Shown here one piece after another: positions 55,947 to 64,000 of a stretch of DNA of 64,000 bases; positions within the stretch are counted from its first letter, which is position 1, and each line of letters opens with the position of its first letter. The DNA comes from Aspidapion aeneum (Eukaryota; Arthropoda; Insecta; Coleoptera; Brentidae). A model generated the notes under the pieces. That model did not search any database and was not told the origin of the DNA. It saw nothing but the letters and a program-made list of their open reading frames with translations. Both the position numbers and the translations under genes were made by a program. Where the stretch lies: positions 52,486,471-52,550,470 of the forward strand of contig OY755046.1 in assembly GCA_963576565.1 (NCBI GenBank). Direction: 5' to 3'.

Positions 55947-56559
55947 TAGCTCACACTCCTACTATATGTAGTGTGAGCTATGGGGATCCAAATTTTTTCG
56001 AGAAAAAAAAAGTTGCTCCGATTTCAAAAGTTTTTATGTTACTTTGCGTTTCAGATGTTTTTGAAACTTTTTTGTTTTGCTGTCTGTCTGTCTGTCTATC
56101 TGTCTGTATAGGTGTCTGTCTGTCTGTCTGTATAGGTGTCTGTCTGTATGTCTGTCTGTAACGACCAACCCGCATAACTCAAAAACCGCTTGTCCGATTT
56201 TAATGAAATTTGGTACCTAAGTCGGGTCTTGGGCCGTGATGGTCCCATTTAAAAATGAACAAAATCCACCGAACGCAAGCCAAATAAAAGGGTGGGGGTA
56301 GATTCCAAAAATTAGAGTTTATGTGAAAATATGGCGTGTGTGATATCAAACGAAAGGTAATTGAGTCTGGAGTTAAACAAAATACATTTTACTTTTTTTC
56401 AAAAGGGTGGGGGGTAGATTAAAAAAATTTGAGTTTAAGTCAAAGCATGGCTTGTGTGGTATCAAACGAAAGGTAATTGAGTCTGGAGTTGAATAAAATA
56501 TATTTCAGTTTTTGATTATATTAGCTCACACTATAACTATAGTACCTAGTGTCAGCTTA
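55947..56559 (+). repeat. 613-bp repeat bracketed by matching hairpins
   Basis: Starts with a perfect hairpin TAGCTCACACT...AGTGTGAGCTA (55947-55980) and ends with a decayed version of it (TAGCTCACACTA...TAGTGTCAGCTTA, 56522-56559). Between them lie a TGTC-rich microsatellite (56080-56160), the phrase AACTCAAAAACCGCTTGTCC then GATTTTAATGAAATTTGG, and two tandem 115-bp units (from about 56290 and 56405) sharing ATCAAACGAAAGGTAATTGA and GTCTGGAGTT. Non-coding. Confidence 0.65.
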
Positions 56560-56914
56560 GGTGCCCATAGATTGGCAGATTATTTTATGAGCTATTATAT
56601 TCACAGAAAAGGTTTAAGATAGAGTTTTGTACATATCCAAAGACCCCATTTTTTTTATTAAAAATGTATTAGAATATTTTTAGTATTAATTTTAATTATT
56701 TTTTTAAAATGATTTTAACACACAATTATTGCATTTGCTGTACTGCATAATTCCACAAAATTCGAAAAAGGAAATTGTTAACTCTGACACCCCAAAATAA
56801 AGAGGCTTGATGCAAAATGTAATAAGATAAAATCCTTCCTTTATTACAAGTTTTTGTTTAACTTCAGGTGTATGTATGTGGGTATGTATGTATGTAATAA
56901 ATCTTGCAACTCAT

Positions 56915-57780
56915 TTTTGAAGAACTTCCAAACATCCGATTGACTTAAAATTTCGCATAGCGTCTTAGTTCCGATGACAATACAATAATATGGTTTTATC
57001 GGGTACCTACCTCCCCCCTAACATGGGGGGTGGAGAAGGGGTAAAACTTTAGTTTGTCCGATTTCAACCAAAGTTGGTACCTGGAGGTTTTTGAGGATGA
57101 GAATTACGAATTATTGATCAGATTACAAAAATTCAATATGGCGGATTCAAAATGGACCATTTATTGTCAAGTTTTTTTGATTACTTTTAACTGACTTCCA
57201 CGTATACGATTGACTTCAAATTTCGCATACCGTTATAGTTCCGATGACAATCCAATAATGTGGTATCGCTGACTGCCTACCTTCCCTCTAATGTGGAGAG
57301 CGGAGAAGGGTTCAAAATTTTTGTTTGTCGGATTTCCACCAAAATTGGTATCTAGGGGTTTTTAAGGATGAAGATTACGAATTTTTGATCAGGTTACAAT
57401 AATTCAATATGGCGGATTCAAAATGGACGATTTAATGCCAAGTTTTTCTGATAGCTTTCAACTGACTTCCACGTATCCGATTGACTTCACATTTCGCATA
57501 CCGTTATGGTTCCGATGACAATCCAATAATGTGGTATCGCTGACTGCCTACCTTCCCTCTAACGTGGAGGGCGGAGAGGGGTTCAAAATTTTGTTTGTCG
57601 GATTTCCACCTAAACTGGTATCATTTGGTTTTTGAGGATGAGGATTACGATTTTTTGATCAGATGACAAAAATTCAATATGGCGGATGCAAAATAGACGA
57701 TTTAATAACGAGTTTTTCTGATTACTTTCAACTGGCTTCCACGTAGGTATCTGATTGATTTCAAAATTCACATACAATGC
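56915..57780 (+). repeat. 270-bp macrosatellite, three units plus a partial
   Basis: Units start at about 56928, 57193, 57463 and 57734. Each contains ATCCGATTGACTTCAAATTT, CGCATACCGTTATAGTTCCG, ATGACAATCCAATAATGTGG, GTTTGTCGGATTTCCACCAA and AATATGGCGGATTCAAAATG. Units 2 and 3 are closer to each other than to unit 1. Non-coding. Confidence 0.8.
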
Positions 57781-57820
57781 GCTAGCTAAAATGCTTAGAC
57801 AAATCTAAAAATTAAAACAT

Positions 57821-58515
57821 AAATTTAGAAAAAAAACTTTTTGAAAACAAGCTTTTATAAAATGGACTAAAAAGCATAAAATAATTTTTTGAGTGTTCTG
57901 ATATCATAATAATAAAAGCGATGGGCGTATTTAATATTAGGTAAAAGCCTTTCCATGCGCATTTGGTGGATCGTCCACAACCGACTCTTCTTTTTCAATG
58001 TAACACAATAAATTGACACACTGCCGGTCGCGGATGATCTGCCTAATATGAAGCAGGCGTAATAATGTCCATCCATATCAGAAAAATGTAAGGGTAGCTT
58101 TAGTAGGGTTGAGTTGGGGTGGGTTAAATTGTCTACCCTTACATTTCTCTGCTATAATATAATGAATTTGATGGTGAAGACCAGTCTTCGAGAAGCCGAC
58201 AAACAGTCAACATCTCCTGAAGATGCCATCCACTCGAGATGGCGAAACGTCGAGAACGAATTTCCAACGACGACGGCCGAACAGCCCGAAAGCACACCCA
58301 CCATTGGACGATGGCCGCGAAAGCCTTTCACAATTTATGAATTTGGATTTTCACTAAACTTTGAGTTAACAAGGCTAAAACAAAAACGGGTAAATTTCCT
58401 TTAATACGCCCATCGCTTTTATTATTATGATATCAGAATACTCAAAAAATTATTTTATGCTTTTTAGTCCATTTTATAAAAGCTTGTTTTCAAAAAGCTT
58501 TTTTTTCTAAATTTA
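57821..58515. mobile_element. Element with 115-bp near-perfect inverted arms
   Basis: Arms 57821-57934 and 58401-58515 match almost base for base (AAGCTTTTATAAAATGGACT, AAAAAGCATAAAATAATTTT, ATATCATAATAATAAAAGCG, ATGGGCGTATT). The interior is GC-richer and holds a hammerhead-like core at 58217-58248 and, after it, codons for GRWPRKPFTIY, a phrase I associate from memory with Penelope-like elements. Perhaps a Penelope-type inverted terminal structure or a MITE that captured one. Confidence 0.6.
58217..58248 (+). ncRNA. Hammerhead-ribozyme-like core
   Basis: CTGAAGA (58217-58223) fits CUGANGA; stem II GCCATC (58225-58230) pairs perfectly with GATGGC (58238-58243); GAAAC follows at once. A possible stem III is CGTCG...CGACG, but the base after it is A where U is required, and stem I is not evident, so self-cleavage is doubtful. 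Penelope-like elements are known to carry such motifs. Confidence 0.4.
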
Positions 58516-58544
58516 TCTTCTCTAACACCCCTTGAACGAATGAA

Positions 58545-58898
58545 TTACTGGAATTTTGTGCATGCACTAAAGCCACCTTGCTGTGCTCGTTGTACCCCAC
58601 CGTCCACTGTTTCAGCCCTGAAAACCCGCCGCCTTAGCAAAGGAGCAGATTTTTCAGGATTGAAACTTTCCAATATCGCTATCATGCAGCTTCCGGAAAG
58701 CGACTCTTTTAACGCGGCGAGTGCCGGGAACTCGATTAAGATATGTAGGGAAGAATCTTCATCTTCTATGCACCATCGAGACTCCGAGTCTTCAACAATT
58801 CCCAGAACTATAAGGTGTTTATCACCAGTTTTATATATTTTCTCCCGAGTGTTAAGATGTTCTTTATCATCGTCCAGTTTAACGCCTATAATTTTCAA
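58545..58898 (-). pseudogene. LINE RNase H C-terminal fragment
   Basis: Open frame with HLIVLGIVEDSESRWCIEDE then DSSLHILIEFPALAALK, corresponding to the C-x-x-C...E-x-x-x-H-x-L-x-x-C-P-A-L block that ends many LINE ORF2 proteins, with the cysteines partly lost (RWCIED, IEFPAL). The sequence after it on the minus strand (GGGGTACAACGAGCACAGC, AAGGTGGC) resembles the 3' UTR at 43711-43738. Truncated at both ends. Confidence 0.5.
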
Positions 58899-58998
58899 AT
58901 TAGTCTTATTTATTATTAATGTTTCAATTTTAAAATTTTTCTTTTTTAATCTATTTCTTCTCGGGATCTTTTTAGGGATTTATTGTTGTTTCCTTTTT

Positions 58999-59589
58999 TA
59001 ATTAACACATCTTGCTTCTGTAAATATGTTTTTAACAATACTGTTATACCTACATTTTATAAAGATTATTTTGGGAATATAATAATGTAAAAGTGCTTGA
59101 TGGCCTTGTGTCTCTGGTAATATTTCACTTTTTATGTTTTTATCCACTCTTTCAACACCTACATTCGATTCCTCTATTGATATTGATAACGTCCTACTTA
59201 TCTTATTCTTTGATAAGTTTACGGGTCATGTTTTCAACGTCTTTGTAATTTGGGATTCTTTATATTCGCACTTTTTTCAATATTGTAAGTGCTGTTTTCA
59301 AATAAGCTATAAATAGATCTGACGACAGATATAAGGGACAGCAAGTCTCGAAAATCAAATCGATTTAAAATTGCGAAAATAATATCGCAGAAATCGTGGA
59401 GCAGAGTGAGGGCTACCACCATGCGAGTGTTCTCTCAGGAACTCTCGGAAAAGCACAAATTCACATTCAGGGCAGTACAATTTTGAAGGATTAAGAAATT
59501 CCAATAAAATTATGTGTATTGTGCAATTTTGTTGTCTAATTTGTGTTGCTGAGAAATTTCTTTTAACACACTTTATCGAATATTTTTTT
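58999..59589. other. No gene seen
   Basis: AT-rich spacer, no supported feature. Confidence 0.4.
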
Positions 59590-60115
59590 TCAAGGGTATC
59601 AAGGGGAAATTTTGCATAGGACCCCCGGCCTACTTTTCTACTAGAGTCGTTTCTCCTCTGCTAGGAGAGGCCGGGTAGAGTCGTGATTCTTACCGACTAA
59701 AACCCATTGATTGCGACTACGGCTTGCCTAAACTAGCCACAGCAACTGCATTTCAGCTATTACTGGCTTGTTGTGCACCCTCTTGATTCCTAGGGTAACC
59801 ACTTCATTAATGTAGTTCCCTAAACGAGTTTGTACAGGTCTAAAATGGAGTAGCCCTTGGGTCTAGTTCAACTTCCCCAAATATTAGGTGCCTTTTGCGA
59901 TAGAGTGTCTTGCAATGGCATATTACATGTTCTACTGTTTCCGGTTACTGATTGCATAGTCTGCAGCTCAGGTCTCCCTGATACAAACCTATCCTGTTTA
60001 GGTGAACTTTGACCGCCATATCATGATTTCTATTATGGATTTCAATTGCATCCTGCTGTAACTGAACAAGTCTTTTGTGCAAATTGTGAAGTTCCAACTT
60101 CGTTATACAGTGACC
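59590..60115 (-). pseudogene. LINE 3' end with RNase H-like zinc block
   Basis: Minus translation near 60070-59880 gives VKVHLNRIGLYQGDLSCRLC, NQ, a stop, then PETVEHVICHCKTLYRKRH: the HLNRIG...C-x-x-C...ETxEHxxxxC ending of LINE ORF2. The 3' untranslated part follows down to 59590 and matches 32620-32890. One stop in the block. Confidence 0.65.
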
Positions 60116-60866
60116 TTATATAGTACACGTTAGTATCCCCATAGCTGGTTCTGATACAATATATTTTCTGATGATCTTTGTTTTGCTATTTGCCAGCTTT
60201 TTCATTATCGACTATTGCGAAAAGGAGGATTGATCTCCTTGATCCCCGCCTAGGTACGGCCTTGCGCACCCTGACACAATTTAAACTTGTAATTTTCAAG
60301 TAAAAATCTGGTGGGTGTTCGTGGTATAGTGGGCGACTATTTCGCTTGCTGCGCATTTAATCCAAATGCGTTCGATTACCCTTCTTGTCACTGGGTGTTT
60401 TTAGGGCGGATTAAGACATGCTGCTTGCGGGGTTTGATTTTTAAGAGAAATTTAAAAGTGAAAATTGCATTTTTAGATAGCAAGCCATTTTCAAATAAAA
60501 GTCTGCATTTACAAAAAAGTCTTATAACTATTTTAATTATGAAAATTTGATTTTGGTTTACATTGCCTTTTTATAGGTTTTTTGAAAAAGAATTTTACTG
60601 TTAAATTCAAACTCATCTGTCACTTTAGTTTTCGAGATACTACATAAAATTATTTTTATTTAACATTTTAATTAGTCTACTTGGTTGAAACTATTTAAAA
60701 TATTCAAAAAATTAAATAAAAAATAAAAGCATATTAAAAACAAAAAAAAATCGGAAAAACTAAAATAATAAAATATTGAAGATGCTGTGTCCTTTTAAAA
60801 TATATTTTACGCTGATTTCAAAAATTGAATAAAAATTCAATTTGAAGGTTGGATTTTTAAAAATAC
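60116..60866. other. No gene seen
   Basis: AT-rich, no supported feature. Confidence 0.4.
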
Positions 60867-60868
60867 TA

Positions 60869-61753
60869 GAGTAAATGCGGGAGAGTTGCCGCGGAGGGAG
60901 AGACGCCGCTTTTCACTTATTTCAATGATTACGCTCCAAGCAACCAAGTATGCTCACATTCAGAGTTCATCATTTAGTGAACGGTTATAACCTCGGACGT
61001 GTTTGTTATCTAAAATATCGCTTGCAATCCTTGAATTTACGACGGGAAGGTAAAATTTTCTTAGCAAAATTTTAAGTACTGTCCTAATAAGTGTGGTTCT
61101 TTGCAATGTGGTAGTTTTTTTTTCACATTCGTGTCTTTTATTCAGTATTTTGGGGTTATGTTTACAGGTGCCATGTCGTGTTTTGTTGCGTTTTAAATCT
61201 GTAACCTTGATAATCAGGTGCGACATCTCCCGCAACAAAAAGAACAGTTGCCGCATTTTCAAGAAGACCAAGAAAAAACTCAATGGAGTGACAGCGATGA
61301 TGAACCTCTAGCCAAAAAGAAAAATGAAAACCAGGAACGCTACGTGGAATGCTTTGAAGTTTACGCAACAACAACTAAAAAAGTGGATTGGTTACAATGT
61401 ATTAAATGCTTAAAATGGCAACATGTCACTTGCACCATGTATGGTGAAGTTTGTAACATCTGTTCCAGACTAGAGTTAAGAAAAAAAATTAAAATTAGAG
61501 GTTCTTTAGAGAAAGGGTTACAGCGGCGTCTCTCCTATTTTCACGCGGCATCTCTCCCAGCAGTGTGGGAGAGATGCCGACGAAAATTTTTTTTGCTATG
61601 TTTATGTTTTCTTACATATATTTTTTATTTTTGTATTTTAAGAAAGTTCTACGCAGTACCTGTGCATTGATTCGCTTTAAAGAAAAAAATCTCAAGACAT
61701 ACAGATGTTACAGCTATTTTTCAAAAAGTGCGGCAACTCTCCCGCATTTACCC
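60869..61753 (+). mobile_element. Pogo-like TA-flanked element with zinc-finger coding relic
   Basis: Left end GAGTAAATGCGGGAGAGTTG, right end (reverse complement) GGGTAAATGCGGGAGAGTTG, both followed by CCGC, with TA at 60867-60868 and 61754-61755. The motif GCGGCAxCTCTCCC or its complement recurs inside (60894, 61223, 61521, 61541, 61562). 885 bp; too short for a full transposase, so an internally deleted derivative that kept the 3' coding end. Confidence 0.75.
61275..61520 (+). pseudogene. Pogo-type transposase C-terminal zinc finger
   Basis: Open frame from about 61218 to 61670. Residues SDSDDEPLAKKKNENQERYV are followed by ECFEVYATTTKKVDWLQCIK, CLKWQHVTCTMYGEV and CNICSR: a C...W-x-x-C-x-x-C-x-x-W-x-H-x-x-C...C-x-x-C finger of the sort that ends pogo/jerky-like transposases. 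The DDE domain is absent. The frame beyond 61520 runs into subterminal repeats. No sign of host use. Confidence 0.55.
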
Positions 61754-61755
61754 TA

Positions 61756-62200
61756 TAAGACAGTGTTTACACCAAAATGTAATTTTCATGAATAAAAAAG
61801 GTATATACCCCCTCCCTAAATGCAATCTTTTCAAAAACTGCTTGCTATATCAAGATGCGGTTTTCCTCTTTAATTATCTTTTAAAAATCAAGACTTGCAG
61901 TAGGGGCCAGTTTTTTTTGTTTCCTAGAAGTACCTCAAAAATATAGGATTTAAGACACCATGTAAATACGTTTGTTATTTGCTTTTTATGTTGGTATTAT
62001 TACGTTTGTTTTGAGTTATAGTAAACTGGGAATAAATCCAATAGAATGGAAGTCCTAGAATAAAAAAGGAAATTAGGAAAGTTCATGTAAAAGCAATCAA
62101 GTTCCACTACTCTAATGAATAATTAAGGAGCAATATATTGTAGGGTTATTCTTTTTAAACCCATACAGAGTCGTTGCTCGTATATCACGATTTTTTTTTG
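61756..62200. other. No gene seen
   Basis: AT-rich spacer, no supported feature. Confidence 0.4.
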
Positions 62201-62201
62201 C

Positions 62202-63380
62202 TAGCCCGCGCACCAATGGCTAGAGGGGTAGGGGACAATTCGCCGCGGCCGATTCGCCGCGGGGACAATTCGCCGCCGGCCGATTCGCCGCGGGGACAAT
62301 TCGCCGCGAGATTTTTTGTTTTATGATATAACCATTGGCATTTGTTTAAACATTCTTATTTAGCTTGGCTTGATATAATATATTTGTTTGGTTATAACCT
62401 TTTCAAACTAGGTATTTGGTGGTTAGTATACAATTCAACATTTTTTTATTAAAAAAATAAAATTATGATTTCTAATTTAAACTTTAAAAAAATCAAAATG
62501 GCGGATTTTCCCATTTATGAACCGATTTGCATCAAACTCGGAACTTTGGGATCTTTCAGGTGGCTAATTATTATTTTAAAAATTTTTAATGTTTTTTTAA
62601 TGTTTGTGTAGCTACTAAATTTAATTAAAAAATTCTGCCATTTTATTTAAACCGGATTTTGAATAATTGTGTCATTATTTAAATTTTTTAATACGCCAAG
62701 TTTCGTGTTTGATGCAAATCGGTTTATAAATGGGAAAGTCCGCCAATTTGGATCCACCATTTTATTTATTTTTTTAACTAAAAAAATTTTGAATTGTATA
62801 CTAACCACCAAATACCTAGTTGGAAAAGTTTGGAAAAGTTATAACCAAACAAATAGATTATATGAAGTCAAGCTCAATAAAAATGTTTAAACAATTGCCA
62901 ATGGTAATATAATAAAATAAAAAATCTCGCGGCGAATTGTCCCCGCGGTGAATCGGCCGGCGGCCAATTGACACGCGGCGAATCGGCCGCGGCGAATTGT
63001 CCCATCCCCGGCTAGAGAAGGTATTATTTTCGACAGAAAAATTTCTTTACAGGTAAATGAGTTATTTGGGTGTATTTTGACCTATTTTAGCAACATCGTC
63101 GTGACGTCTGTCTGTGTGTGTGTGTATGTTTGTCCGTAACATGATAGCTCCTAAACCGGTGAATCAATTTTCATGACATTTTCGGGTAAAATAGTGTACA
63201 GTACTGTAAATAGCTGATTAGATTTTGGTCAAAAGCCATTAATGCTAATGACAGTTTTTTAACAGTTTAAAAATTAAAAATATGCTTATTTCCTATAAAA
63301 TATAGTAGAACACGTCTTGCACAATTGGAGTGTGCTAATGGGCTAGGAAGGTATTGGATTTATCATGGATCCTTTTATTT
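62202..63380 (+). repeat. Interspersed repeat family B, copy 3, split by a foldback
   Basis: 62202-62225 gives CTAGCCCGCGCACCAATGGC then TAGAG; the repeat resumes at 63010 with GGCTAGAGAAGGTATTATTT, GAGTTATTTGGGTGTATTTT, CATCGTCGTGACGTCTGTC, AACATGATAGCTCCTAAACC, AATCAATTTTCATGACATTT, TTAGATTTTGGTCAAAAGCC and GGGCTAGGAAGGTATTGG. Confidence 0.8.
62226..63009. mobile_element. GC-tipped foldback element, copy 2, with 8-bp target duplication
   Basis: 784 bp. Left end GGGTAGGGGACAATTCGCCG, right end (reverse complement) GGGGATGGGACAATTCGCCG. Tips are tandem CCGATTCGCCGCGGGGACAA units. Target duplication GGCTAGAG at 62218-62225 and 63010-63017, clean because the family B target is known. The interior (GATGCAAATCGGTTTATAAA, GGGAAAGTCCGCCAATTTGG) matches copy 1 at 735-810. 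Long inverted arms, no coding. Confidence 0.85.
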
Positions 63381-64000
63381 TATTTTTGGCATTTTTGTAG
63401 TACTTGATACCCTTAATTCAAAAATGTATTTAAAATATTTTTAAGTTGTTTATCTTTTTTTAGTCAGGGGATCAAAAATTTTAATTCCAGCTTTTTTTGT
63501 CAAAAACATTGCCTTTACATTTTTTTTTACAGTTAACTTATTACAATACAAGTCCTATTCTTTTCTTATTAACTTGTAAAGAGAGAGAATGAAGAATTTA
63601 GAGAATATTTTTAAATAAATAAAATAAATAAACACGATTTATTTAAAAATTAAGAAAAAAACAATATTATACAATACTTATTGGCTAACTAATTTTTCAA
63701 AAAGGCAGAAGGCAATTTAAAAAAAAGTTCTGGCCCTACATAAAAATATTTGTAAATGTTATAATGTATTTCTGTACTTAACAAGAAAATAAAAAAATAA
63801 TTAAAAATATTATAAAAACTACTAAAGAAAAAAAAATATGGAGATCACTGTCCTGATACAAAAAGAGATGAATTTAGCTTTTAATGTACAAAATAGAAAT
63901 ATGGTACTTTTTACAGAGCATTATTAAGTATTTAGTGTTTTCCTTAGATGTGACATATTATATATTTTAATATTAGCGAAATAAATCCTTTTTTTTTTCA
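63381..64000. other. No gene seen
   Basis: Very AT-rich end of the window with many poly-A and poly-T runs; no supported feature. Confidence 0.4.

Noticed and set aside
55978..56175. Frame rich in DRQTDRQ on the minus strand
   Set aside because: It is a translation of the TGTC microsatellite.

Overview
The window is about 64 kb of AT-rich, gene-poor DNA from an arthropod, most likely an insect. The grounds are an insect-type telomere-like array (TTAGG alternating with TTGGG), an intact BEL/Pao LTR retrotransposon, remnants of Jockey, RTE and Penelope-like elements, mariner/Tc1 and pogo relatives, and a dibasic-processed multi-copy secreted peptide precursor. The order cannot be fixed from the sequence; a beetle would fit. 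Several reading frames described below start at non-ATG codons because they are fragments; where a true start matters I give the ATG.

Layout. 0-9 kb: a GC-tipped foldback element, the telomere-like decamer array (1626-2176), one copy of an interspersed non-coding repeat (family B), a pogo-like element carrying two inverted tRNA-like modules (4825-5785), an isolated nuclease-like domain from a retroelement (8032-8451) and a third, separately inserted tRNA-like copy. 9-17 kb: a 5'-truncated Jockey-type LINE flanked by 70-bp inverted repeats, a dead Tc1/mariner-type element (12689-14512) and an RTE-like reverse transcriptase relic. 18.6-25.7 kb: a complete, very young BEL/Pao element on the minus strand with 660-bp LTRs and a 5-bp target duplication. 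25.7-37 kb: nested relics, including an RTE-like LINE split by a 1.68-kb TA-flanked element, family B with a perfect 31-bp hairpin, hAT-like MITEs in a degenerate minisatellite, a candidate untranslated exon, paired tRNA-like sequences and a Penelope-like GIY-YIG fragment. 37-51 kb: mostly anonymous AT-rich DNA with MITEs, LINE pieces and a 2.9-kb TA-flanked element containing other MITEs. 51.8-52.85 kb: the one convincing host gene, a 298-residue precursor with five near-identical peptides and a TATA promoter. 53-64 kb: mariner relic, foldbacks, a 270-bp macrosatellite, LINE 3' ends, a pogo-like element with a zinc-finger coding relic, and a second GC-tipped foldback inserted in family B with an 8-bp duplication.

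The best candidates for something new are the orphan peptide precursor, the foldback family whose GC-rich tips have changed while the core stayed alike, the slippery heptamer plus stem at the start of gag in the BEL element, and the repeated head-to-head pairing of tRNA-like modules. Repeat relationships come from reading by eye; similarities described as near-identical were compared over the stated stretches, not aligned by software.
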